DNA from: Gammaproteobacteria bacterium
Lineage (GTDB): Bacteria > Pseudomonadota > Gammaproteobacteria > J113
Assembly: GCA_003694425.1 (NCBI GenBank)
Contig: RFJX01000231.1
Location: forward strand, 1 to 14,143
Length of the DNA: 14,143 nt
Direction of reading: 5' to 3'
The translations under genes were made by a program, and so were the position numbers. Below are positions 7,762 through 13,974 of the stretch, in pieces. How positions within the stretch are numbered: the first letter of the stretch is position 1; every line of letters starts with the position of its first letter. The notes under the pieces were generated by a model, which saw only the letters and a list, made by a program, of their open reading frames with translations, did no database searches and had not been told where the DNA came from.

Positions 7762-8052
7762 CTACTTGGCCATCGCCTTCTCGAAGGCACGCTCGATCTT
7801 GTCGGCGTTGTCATTGCAGCAGGCCAGCGCGCTCTCTGCGGTCTTCTGGGCCTGGGAAGCGGCATAGGCCGCCTCGCTGGCCACGGTGTGCGCGTTGTCC
7901 GCCTTGGCCGCGGCCAGGCGTGCCTCTTCGAGGGCGTTGTTGGCGGTCGCCTGAACGGCAGCGAACTGCTCCTGGGTGACGGTGGCACAGCCGCTGGCCA
8001 GTGCCACGGTGAACGCAAGCGCCGAGAAACGGATGAAATTCTTGCTTTGCAT
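7762..8052 (-). CDS. lpp: Lpp/OprI-like alanine-zipper outer-membrane lipoprotein
   Basis: This 96-residue protein starts at ATG 8052, preceded by an excellent AAGGAG (8062-8067). The in-frame extension further upstream is discarded because it lacks a signal peptide at its start. The lipobox LASGC gives Cys22 as the lipidated residue, with Ala at +2 (outer membrane). The mature 75 residues are almost entirely helical with Ala heptads, as in the Braun lipoprotein trimer, and end in FEKAMAK with a C-terminal Lys. In Braun lipoprotein the C-terminal Lys side chain is joined to peptidoglycan by L,D-transpeptidases, one of which is encoded convergently next door. A Cys78-Cys79 pair near the C-terminus could form disulfides across the trimer. 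Similarity to Lpp/OprI is by pattern, so the symbol is a family label. It is likely abundant, given the strong ribosome site and own terminator. Confidence 0.85.
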   Translation of the reverse strand: MQSKNFIRFSALAFTVALASGCATVTQEQFAAVQATANNALEEARLAAAKADNAHTVASEAAYAASQAQKTAESALACCNDNADKIERAFEKAMAK

Positions 8053-8100
8053 CGTTGGTATCTCCTTCTGGTCGAACATATGGCCCCAAGCCACGGAACA

Positions 8101-8129
8101 ATAATGGCTCATAATCGTCATTTGTGCAA
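8101..8129 (-). promoter_or_regulatory. Candidate sigma-70 promoter for the lpp-like gene
   Basis: Read on the minus strand, TTGCAC (8129-8124) is followed after exactly 17 nt by CATTAT (8106-8101). The expected start site near 8094 gives a leader of about 40 nt ending in the strong AAGGAG. The local region is much more AT-rich than its surroundings. Both hexamers are imperfect (3/6 and 4/6), so the call rests on spacing and position. Confidence 0.4.
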
Positions 8130-8154
8130 TTCCAGTGAGGCGTTATTGTGCAAT
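8122..8154. repeat. 9-bp direct repeat TTGTGCAAT upstream of the lpp-like gene
   Basis: TTGTGCAAT occurs at 8122-8130 and again at 8146-8154, with starts 24 bp apart. The first copy includes the candidate -35 element of the lpp promoter, and the second covers the last codons (Ile-Ala-Gln) of the CoA pyrophosphatase gene. It could be an operator pair or chance; nothing else supports a regulator. Confidence 0.45.
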
Positions 8155-8760
8155 CGGCAAGTCTTTTCTAAGGATTTGCACCAGACTTAGCAGGATCCCG
8201 GCGGTGACGCCCCAGATCCGGCGTTCGCCATGGCGGATCTCGTGGTAGCGACGAACCATTCCACCCACCTCGATCCGGCATTCGCGATAGCGGTGGGGCT
8301 GGATCAGCCAGGTGAACGGCACCTCGAATACCTCCGCAACCTCACGCGGGTCGGCCGCCATCTCCAGACCCGCGGGCAGGAGCCCGACCACCGGGGTGAT
8401 GTGGAATCCCGACCGGCTGTGGTAGGGCGGCAGGTAGCCCAGCGGCCGGACGGCGCCGGGGTCGATCCCGAGCTCCTCCCGGGTCTCCCGCAGGGCGGTC
8501 TCAAGGGGTGAGGCATCGCCCACCTCCACGGTGCCGCCCGGAAAGCAGATCTCCCCCGCATGCCGGTTCAGGTGCCCGGTACGGCGGGTGAAGAGGGCCT
8601 GGAGTTCATCGGGATGGTCGAGCAGCGGTATGAGCACGGCGGCCGGGCGCAAGGCCTCGCTTTGCACCACATGGGGTTTCTGCGGCAATCGCTCGCGCAG
8701 CAGCCGCAGGAGATCCCGCTTCCGTTGGGCCCTGATCGGCGGGGTGCCCTCTCCGGTCAT
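8143..8760 (-). CDS. nudL: CoA pyrophosphatase, Nudix hydrolase (NudL/YeaB-like)
   Basis: The protein has 205 residues from ATG 8760, inside an ATGA overlap with the aminotransferase stop. The CoA-specific motif ALFTRRTGHLNRHAGEICFP, followed by GG (about 55-76), is directly continuous with a Nudix box ending LETALRETREELGI (about 87-99), whose Glu residues bind Mg. This combination defines the UPF0035/NudL subgroup, which cleaves CoA and acyl-CoA to 4'-phosphopantetheine and 3',5'-ADP in the cytosol. PYHSRSGFHITPVVGLLP and DPREVAEVFEVP are further family landmarks. The length is typical. It is co-transcribed with the aminotransferase. No metabolic link between the two is evident, so the pairing may only be positional. 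Confidence 0.9.
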   Translation of the reverse strand: MTGEGTPPIRAQRKRDLLRLLRERLPQKPHVVQSEALRPAAVLIPLLDHPDELQALFTRRTGHLNRHAGEICFPGGTVEVGDASPLETALRETREELGIDPGAVRPLGYLPPYHSRSGFHITPVVGLLPAGLEMAADPREVAEVFEVPFTWLIQPHRYRECRIEVGGMVRRYHEIRHGERRIWGVTAGILLSLVQILRKDLPIAQ

Positions 8761-9941
8761 CGTGCCAGGCAGGCGCGCAGGCCCGTGGTCAGCCGGTCGA
8801 GCGCGGCACCGGCATCTTCGGGCCTCAGGCAGCCATAGGAGACCCGCAGGTGACAACCTCCGGTCATGCCGAAGGCCTCGCCCGGGATCACCGCCACACC
8901 GTGTTCCGCGATCAACCGCCGCGCCACCTCCATGCCGGAGAGCCGGGTATCGAGGCCGAGCAGGAAATAGAAGGCCCCCTCGGTCACCGGCAGTTCGCAT
9001 CCCTCGATCGCGTCCAGGGCCCCGATGAACTCCTCCCTGACCCGGGCGACCGGTTCCAGTCTGCGCCGCGTATAGCCGGCCCCTTCTTCCAGACAGGCCA
9101 CGGCGGCGCGCTGGGTCACCGCCGGGGGGCAGATGAGATTGGTGTCCTGGACCTTCAGCAGCGCCTCGTGCAGGGCCTCGGGGTAGACCATGTAGCCGAT
9201 GCGCCAACTGGCGAAGCCGTAGGCCTTGGAGAGGGAGTAGAAGCTGATGGTGTGGCCGGCGGCCCCCTCCAGGCTGGCGGGGGAGAAGTGACGGGCCTGG
9301 CCCCAGGTGAAGTATTCGTAGGCCTCGTCGGAGAGGTGCCAGAGGCCCCGTTCCCGGCACAGTTCGTTGATCCGGGCGAGGGTCTGGCGGGGATAGACCG
9401 CGCCGCTGGGGTTGTTGGGCGAGACGGTCACCACCACCCGGGTGCGCGGGGTCAGCGCCGATGCGATCGCCGCCGGATCGATCTGGTAGCCGGTCCCGCA
9501 GGGTACCGGGACCGGTACCGCACCCGCCATCCGGATGGCCATCTCCTGGTTGAAGTACCAGGGCAGGGGCAGGATCACCTCGTCACCGGGATCGGTGATG
9601 GCGAGCACGGCCTGGAAGAAGGCCATGTTGGCCCCCGCGGTGACCATCAGGCGGTAGCCATGCTCCAGACGGACCCCGTTCTCCCGCGCCAGCTTGGACC
9701 CGATCCGTTCGCGCAGCCCTGGGTCGCCCTCGACCGCGCCGTACAGATGGTCCTCGTGCCGGGATCCGAAGCCGGAGATGGCCTTCAGCGCCCCGGCGGG
9801 CGGTCCCCACCAGCTCACCCCCTGGCCGAGGGAGAGGGTCCCCGGGTGCGCCCGCGCCAGGGCGGCGATCCGGGGGATGATCGGCGACTGGACGGTGGCC
9901 ATGCGGAGGCTGCCGGCGGTTCTGAGTGATCTGGCTCTCAT
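8757..9941 (-). CDS. PLP-dependent aminotransferase, class I/II
   Basis: This 394-residue cytosolic fold-type I aminotransferase shows SPNNPSG at about 174-180 (Asn binding the cofactor), DEAY at 205-208, and the Schiff-base Lys239 in SFYSLSKAYGFASWRIGYM, with Arg247 contacting the phosphate. A C-terminal HLRVSYG supplies the substrate-carboxylate Arg. The N-terminal part LSLGQGVSWWGPP and the YGAVEGDPGLRERI segment fit aspartate/aromatic or methionine-type aminotransferases. The precise amino donor cannot be told. ATG 9941 is used; ATG 9902 (before ATVQSP) is an equally possible start, and neither has a strong ribosome site. The stop is shared with nudL by ATGA. A 69-nt gap with nothing recognisable separates it from tsaB upstream on the same strand. 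Confidence 0.88.
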   Translation of the reverse strand: MRARSLRTAGSLRMATVQSPIIPRIAALARAHPGTLSLGQGVSWWGPPAGALKAISGFGSRHEDHLYGAVEGDPGLRERIGSKLARENGVRLEHGYRLMVTAGANMAFFQAVLAITDPGDEVILPLPWYFNQEMAIRMAGAVPVPVPCGTGYQIDPAAIASALTPRTRVVVTVSPNNPSGAVYPRQTLARINELCRERGLWHLSDEAYEYFTWGQARHFSPASLEGAAGHTISFYSLSKAYGFASWRIGYMVYPEALHEALLKVQDTNLICPPAVTQRAAVACLEEGAGYTRRRLEPVARVREEFIGALDAIEGCELPVTEGAFYFLLGLDTRLSGMEVARRLIAEHGVAVIPGEAFGMTGGCHLRVSYGCLRPEDAGAALDRLTTGLRACLAR

Positions 9942-10010
9942 CGGGGCATGGATGGAGTGGACCGGGAGGTGATCCTACCGCGGAACCCGGAACCGGGGGA
10001 GGACACGCCT

Positions 10011-10679
10011 TCAGCCGGTGACGCGGTCGCGCAGATAGCAGGGCTGGGCCCGTTCCGGGGGCAGGGCGGTCCCGGCCGCGAAGGCCGCCACGGCCAGCCT
10101 GGCCAGATCGGCCGCGTGGGGAAGGGCCTCCGGCTCGAGCAGTGCGGGTAGCGATTGCAGCGCCCCGGCCAGTTCCTCCCGGTAGCGCGCCCAGCCGGAG
10201 CCGCAGCCGGCCTCCGCCTCCGGACCGGGGAAGGTCACCTCTTCGGGCGGGGATACCGATTCCGGCCCGACCGCTGCCATCAGCCCCTCCTGAAGCCGGA
10301 ACAGGCCCCAGTAGACCTCACCCATGCGGGCGTCCAGGGCGGCGAGCACGGTGGCCGCGCCGGTGCGCCGGTGACAGCCCTGGGCCAGGGCGGCGAGCGT
10401 GGAGACCGGCACCACCGGCAGCGCCCCGGCGATGGCGATGCCCTGGGCTGCCCCGGCGGCGATGCGCAGGCCGGTGAAGCCGCCGGGACCACGGCCGAAG
10501 GCCACCGCATCGAGGGCGGCGAGGGGGATCTCCCCCTCTGCCAGCAGTTCCTGCGCCATCGGCAGCAGGAGGGCGGCGTGCCGGCGCGGCGCCACCTCAT
10601 GGCGCACCAGGAGTTCGCCGTCGAGCCAGAGGGCCACCGAACAGGCCTCGGTGGCCGTTTCCAGGGCCAGCAGCTTCAA
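10011..10679 (-). CDS. tsaB: tRNA threonylcarbamoyladenosine biosynthesis protein TsaB
   Basis: From TTG 10679 the protein has 222 residues, normal for TsaB. It opens with LLALETATEACSVAL, an ASKHA-fold start. It contains the hallmark AFGRGPGGFTGLRI (about 60-73), then GAAQGIAIAGALPVVPVSTL. TsaB is the scaffold that pairs with TsaD and TsaE to transfer threonylcarbamoyl to A37 of ANN-decoding tRNAs. It is cytosolic and usually essential. The TTG start lies in a TTGA overlap with the stop of the preceding metalloprotease gene. No ATG or GTG is available at a sensible place, since upstream in-frame sequence is non-homologous. The Shine-Dalgarno sequence is weak, so coupled translation from the upstream gene is the simplest explanation. 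Coupling a housekeeping gene to a surface protease is odd. Confidence 0.9.
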   Translation of the reverse strand: MKLLALETATEACSVALWLDGELLVRHEVAPRRHAALLLPMAQELLAEGEIPLAALDAVAFGRGPGGFTGLRIAAGAAQGIAIAGALPVVPVSTLAALAQGCHRRTGAATVLAALDARMGEVYWGLFRLQEGLMAAVGPESVSPPEEVTFPGPEAEAGCGSGWARYREELAGALQSLPALLEPEALPHAADLARLAVAAFAAGTALPPERAQPCYLRDRVTG

Positions 10680-11530
10680 GCGGTCCGGAGCCGCCTGGAA
10701 AAGAGCAGCGGCAGCAGGGTGGCGAGCAGGAAGAGCGGGGCGGGGAGGGGCACGGCGGTCACCTCCCAGCCGATGTCCTGCAGTCCGGCGAGGTCCAGGG
10801 GGGTGAAGCGCTTGCGGACCCCCGCCGCGATGGTCGGGTCCATGGCCGTCTCCAGCCCGTTCGAGGCAAGGCCGTCCTGCCAGTGGGAACCACCGGCCAG
10901 CGGCACCGGGCCCCCGTAGAGCGCGGTGGCAGCGGCACCAATGAAGCTGCCGCCACTCACCTTCTTGTTCCACGAAGGGGCGGTGCCAAAGCCAATCACG
11001 TGCCCCAGCTCGTGCAGGGCCACGGAGTAGAAATCGAATCCCGAGAAGGGTTCATCGGTCGTGGTGTCCTGATCGAAGTACCAGCTGCTGTCGCGGTCGA
11101 AACTGATCACCCCACCCCAGGGGGCGAAGTCGGTGCCGCTGGCCACCCCGGGCTGTCCACGAAAGACCTCCGGGGGCAGGGCCAGGCCGGTGCCCGGTCC
11201 CCCGGTGGCAAGGACGCTGCCGGAGTGGAGGGCGCTGCCCACGAAGACCCGCAGTTCCCCCGCGGGGATCGTGAAGGGGCTGCTGCTCAGGGCCGGACCG
11301 GAGGGGTTCTCGGGGTCCTCGTACTGGATGGTGGTGTAGGTGGCCGCATCGAGGGTATCGGCGAGGTGTGAACCGATCCAGTCGCCGGCCTGCTCCAGGG
11401 TGTTGCGCCGTTCGGAGGTGAAGAAGCCGGCGGAGTCGTGGCCGTAGTCGAAGCGGATGATCAGCGCCGGGGCCTCCAGGCTCGTCAGGAGCAGGATGGC
11501 GGCGGCGATGGCGCGGATGCTTCCCGGCAT
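10676..11530 (-). CDS. Leishmanolysin-like zinc metalloprotease with VPLP-CTERM surface anchor
   Basis: The protein has 284 residues from ATG 11530, with AAGG about 10 nt upstream. A signal peptide covers residues 1-22 (IRAIAAAILLLTSLEAPA). The zinc site HELGHVIGFG gives His173, Glu174 and His177. Position 183, where matrixin-type metzincins have the third His, is Thr. About 40 residues after the motif comes GGSHW (His216), then ETAMDP with a likely Met-turn Met230, and a final LDLAGLQDIGW. That spacing resembles M8/leishmanolysin-type metzincins, which carry an insert before the third His. The C-terminus is VPLPA, a hydrophobic helix (264-278) and SRRLR: a PEP-CTERM-class sorting tag processed by an exosortase. 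The protease is expected in the envelope or exported. The substrate is unknown. The stop overlaps tsaB. Confidence 0.85.
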   Translation of the reverse strand: MPGSIRAIAAAILLLTSLEAPALIIRFDYGHDSAGFFTSERRNTLEQAGDWIGSHLADTLDAATYTTIQYEDPENPSGPALSSSPFTIPAGELRVFVGSALHSGSVLATGGPGTGLALPPEVFRGQPGVASGTDFAPWGGVISFDRDSSWYFDQDTTTDEPFSGFDFYSVALHELGHVIGFGTAPSWNKKVSGGSFIGAAATALYGGPVPLAGGSHWQDGLASNGLETAMDPTIAAGVRKRFTPLDLAGLQDIGWEVTAVPLPAPLFLLATLLPLLFSRRLRTA

Positions 11531-11811
11531 GTTCGGTACCTTGTGCCCGTCTCCCTTCAAGCATACACCAGAATCCGGGAAGCGGGGCGCCGGAGGGCAT
11601 CCGGCGATGGACCCCCCTGGTCGGCCGGGCCGATTGGCCGGTGGCGGGAGGAAGCCGTGTAAAGAATACCGACAAAGGAGACCGTTCCCTTGAATCCGGC
11701 GCAACCTGCTGAAAGACATGGAGAAACGGGGCAGAGGTCCGATCCGGTCGGGGTGTCAAGGGTGCACCGGACCGACGGATCTGTCTGGAAAATCTTACAC
11801 TTTCCCGGCCT

Positions 11812-11830
11812 GGTCCCTGGACAGGGGACC
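11812..11830. promoter_or_regulatory. Dyad GGTCCC-N7-GGGACC, possible activator site
   Basis: A perfect 6-bp inverted repeat with a 7-nt centre (TGGACAG) lies centred about 80 bp before the predicted start site of the PEP-CTERM gene. That is the sort of distance used by sigma-54 activators. A small flanking CCT/AGG extends the symmetry. Binding by a PrsR-type regulator is speculation. Confidence 0.35.
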
Positions 11831-11875
11831 ATCAGGTTTATCCAACTTCATGAATCCGTGATGAAAAATGGAAGC

Positions 11876-11891
11876 TGGCCCCGTTCGTGCA
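11876..11891 (+). promoter_or_regulatory. Candidate sigma-54 (-24/-12) promoter of the PEP-CTERM gene
   Basis: TGGCCCCGTTCGTGCA has the invariant GG (11877-11878) and GC (11889-11890) separated by exactly 10 nt, and matches 9 of 12 positions of the TGGCACG-N4-TTGCA consensus. Transcription would start near 11902, giving a leader of about 27 nt with AAGGA (11916-11920) 8 nt before ATG 11929. PEP-CTERM genes are known to be controlled by the sigma-54-dependent PrsK/PrsR system in some proteobacteria, which fits the placement. Confidence 0.55.
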
Positions 11892-11928
11892 TGATTGCGT
11901 CCAGACCCGAGGCACAAGGACCTACCCC

Positions 11929-12623
11929 ATGAAGACAGCCCCCTCTGTAACGAGCCTGAAGGCCGCCCTGGCCGTGCTGCTGCTCCTCGGCCCCGCCGCC
12001 GGTGCGCGGGCAACCGTCTGGAACCTCGACGCGGTGCTCAACGGCTCCGACGGCGGATTCGGTTTTTCGGCTTCCACAATGCCCACGACAGCACGCCGAT
12101 GTCGGGGGCCGGGGTCGCCAGTGTCACCGGGTTCACCAGCGGCTCCTATGACGACACGACCGGGGCGCTGGCGGCCTCCATCAACCTCAATGGCGGCAAC
12201 GCCTTCACCATCAGCGGAACGCTGGTCTTCGACAGCGGCACCGGCCTGCTCTCCAGCGACAGCCAGGCGCATATCGACTTCCTGACCGCCCTGGTCGTCG
12301 ACGGCATCAGTGTGGACCCGGCCGACATCGGCTTCATGGATGGAGATGTATGCTGCAGCGGTACCTACGATCCCAATGGTTTCTACACGGTCGACAATGA
12401 CACCCGGATGATGAGCCTGTGGGGGGCGACCTGGGACTACAACGGCAGTGATCCCGGCAACGGCGGCGCCTTCAACGGTTCCTACGCCGGCTCGGTGCTG
12501 GGCATGGACCTGCGCATGCGCTTCACCCGGAACCCGCCGGATACCGGCGTCCCCGAGCCGGGCACCCTGCTGCTGCTGGGCGCTGGCCTGGCCGCGCTGG
12601 GCTGGCGCCGCAGACGGGCCTGA
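11929..12623 (+). pseudogene. PEP-CTERM surface protein gene with a frameshift at a T5 run
   Basis: The start ATG 11929 has a good AAGGA. It opens MKTAPSVTSLKAALAVLLLL followed by GPAAGARA, a standard signal peptide, and then WNLDAVLNGSDGGFGF. At TTTTT (12063-12067) the frame breaks. The rest continues in the -1 frame as FGFHNAHDSTPMSGAG, a beta-rich Gly/Ser/Asp domain, and a textbook PEP-CTERM tag VPEPGTLLLLGAGLAALGW plus five terminal basic residues, ending at 12623. Signal peptide and sorting tag are thus in different frames of one gene. One extra T, or two fewer, restores about 231 residues. The intact protein would be exported, cleaved by exosortase and associated with exopolysaccharide. 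Unshifted translation would run to 12285 with unrelated residues. The indel may be a sequencing error, a recent mutation or programmed slippage. Confidence 0.8.
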
Positions 12624-12646
12624 AGCCCTTTTTCGGTCCAGACACA

Positions 12647-12669
12647 CGGGGCGGTCTCTGACCGCCCCG
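12647..12669 (+). terminator. GC-rich hairpin downstream of the PEP-CTERM gene, possible terminator
   Basis: A perfect 10-bp stem CGGGGCGGTC / GACCGCCCCG with a TCT loop lies 24 nt after the stop. It is very stable, but only a short TTT follows at a distance, so it is a weak match to an intrinsic terminator. It could instead protect the 3' end of the transcript. Confidence 0.5.
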
Positions 12670-12689
12670 GTCCGTTTCGGCGGCTGCTG

Positions 12690-12718
12690 TGGAAATCCTG
12701 CCCCCGCCTGCGGATAAT
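12690..12718 (+). promoter_or_regulatory. Candidate sigma-70 promoter directly abutting lolC
   Basis: TGGAAA (12690-12695, 4/6) and GATAAT (12713-12718, 5/6) are separated by 17 nt. The start site would fall at about 12725, only 1-2 nt before ATG 12727. This would explain the absence of any Shine-Dalgarno sequence there by a leaderless or nearly leaderless mRNA. Confidence 0.45.
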
Positions 12719-12726
12719 GCCGCCCC

Positions 12727-13974
12727 ATGTTCCATCCCCTGGCATTGTGCATCGGCCTGCGCTATACGCGGGCCAAGCGCCGCAACCACTTCATCTCCTT
12801 CATCACCCTCACCTCGGTGCTGGGCGTGACCCTGGGCGTCACCGCCCTGATCACGGTCCTCTCGGTCATGAACGGCTTCGAGAAGGAACTCAAGGAACGG
12901 ATCCTGGGGATGACCGCCCACGCCACGTTGCATGAGCGGGGCGTGCCGATGAAGGACTGGAGGACCGTCCTCTCGCGGGTGGAACGGGAGCCGGAGGTCC
13001 TCGCAGCCGCCCCGTTCGTTCGCTCCGAAGGGATGCTGACCCATGCCGGCAGGGTCCACGGGGTCCTGGTGAGGGGGGTGGAGCCATCTCTCGAGCCACG
13101 GGTTTCCCGGGTGGGCTCGCGCATGATCGAGGGTTCCCTCGACTCGCTTGAACCGGGCGGTTTCCGGATCGTGCTCGGTCACGAACTGGCGCGTTTCCTT
13201 CGTGCCAGGGTCGGGGACAAGGTGACCCTGGTGGCCCCCGAGCCGGCCACCACCGCGATCGGGATCCTGCCCCGCCTGCGGCGCTTCACGGTGAGCGGGA
13301 TCTTCGAGGTCGGCATGAACGAATACGACGCCAACATGGCCCTGATCAACCTGCAGGATGCATCGAAGATGTTCCGGCTCGGCGGCGGTGCCTCCGGCCT
13401 GAGGCTGAAGTTCGCCGATCTCTACGACGCCCCCCGCATCGCCCGCGACCTCGCCCGGCGGCTGGGAGACGGGTTCCTGGTCATCGACTGGACCCAGTAC
13501 CACAAGAACTTCTTCCGCGCCCTGAAGACGGAGAAGACGGTGATGTTCGTGATCCTGGCCCTGATCGTCGCCGTCGCCGCCTTCAACATCGTCTCCACCC
13601 TGGTGATGGTGGTCACCGACAAGCAGGCCGACATCGCCATTCTGCGCACCCTGGGCCTCTCGCCGAGGCGGGTGATGCGGGTGTTCATGGTCCAGGGGCT
13701 GCTGATCGGCCTGGGCGGGACCCTGCTGGGGATCGCCGGCGGGGTCTGGCTGGCAGAGCACGTCACCACCATCGTCCCCGCCATCGAACGGATGTTCAAC
13801 ACCCAGTTCCTGCCGGCCGATGTCTACTACATCAGCGAACTGCCCTCCGATCTGCGCCTTGGCGACGTGGTGACGGTGGGGCTGGTCGCCTTCCTGATGT
13901 GCCTGCTGGGCACGCTGTACCCCTCCTGGCGGGCGTCGCGGGTCCAGCCGGCCGAGGCCCTGCGCTATGAATGA
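12727..13974 (+). CDS. lolC: Lipoprotein-releasing ABC transporter permease LolC/LolE
   Basis: The protein has 415 residues, the usual length. The N-terminus [20 protein letters not shown], followed by [14 protein letters not shown] and [14 protein letters not shown], is diagnostic for the LolC/LolE family. TM1 spans about 23-47. A large periplasmic domain follows, then three C-terminal helices (about 268-290, 319-345 and 382-400) and the closing [16 protein letters not shown]. It forms the inner-membrane part of LolCDE, which extracts outer-membrane lipoproteins and hands them to LolA. Several proteins encoded in this window would be its clients. The stop overlaps the lolD start by ATGA. Whether it acts as LolC, LolE or a single LolF-like subunit depends on the presence of a second copy beyond the window. 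There is no Shine-Dalgarno sequence before the ATG. Confidence 0.95.
   Translation: MFHPLALCIGLRYTRAKRRNHFISFITLTSVLGVTLGVTALITVLSVMNGFEKELKERILGMTAHATLHERGVPMKDWRTVLSRVEREPEVLAAAPFVRSEGMLTHAGRVHGVLVRGVEPSLEPRVSRVGSRMIEGSLDSLEPGGFRIVLGHELARFLRARVGDKVTLVAPEPATTAIGILPRLRRFTVSGIFEVGMNEYDANMALINLQDASKMFRLGGGASGLRLKFADLYDAPRIARDLARRLGDGFLVIDWTQYHKNFFRALKTEKTVMFVILALIVAVAAFNIVSTLVMVVTDKQADIAILRTLGLSPRRVMRVFMVQGLLIGLGGTLLGIAGGVWLAEHVTTIVPAIERMFNTQFLPADVYYISELPSDLRLGDVVTVGLVAFLMCLLGTLYPSWRASRVQPAEALRYE

Larger units (their letters stand above)
11531..11928. promoter_or_regulatory. 398-nt divergent intergenic region between the metalloprotease and PEP-CTERM genes
   Basis: There is no convincing gene here; short open frames on both strands have no family resemblance. 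It contains a perfect dyad TCGGCC-G-GGCCGA at 11621-11633 and an imperfect long dyad (GATCCGGTC at 11741-11749 against GACCGACGGATC at 11770-11781). It also holds a GGAAA/TTTCC pair around 11787-11805, the dyad at 11812-11830 and the sigma-54-like site at 11876-11891. I saw no good sigma-70 or sigma-54 promoter for the minus-strand metalloprotease gene. Confidence 0.6.

Noticed and set aside
8850..9929. Plus-strand open frame opposite the aminotransferase
   Set aside because: No recognisable domain; the minus strand shows complete PLP-enzyme motifs including the Schiff-base Lys.
11557..11932. Short open frames on both strands in the 11531-11928 intergenic region
   Set aside because: Arg/Pro/Gly-rich translations with no ribosome sites and no family resemblance; the region looks regulatory.
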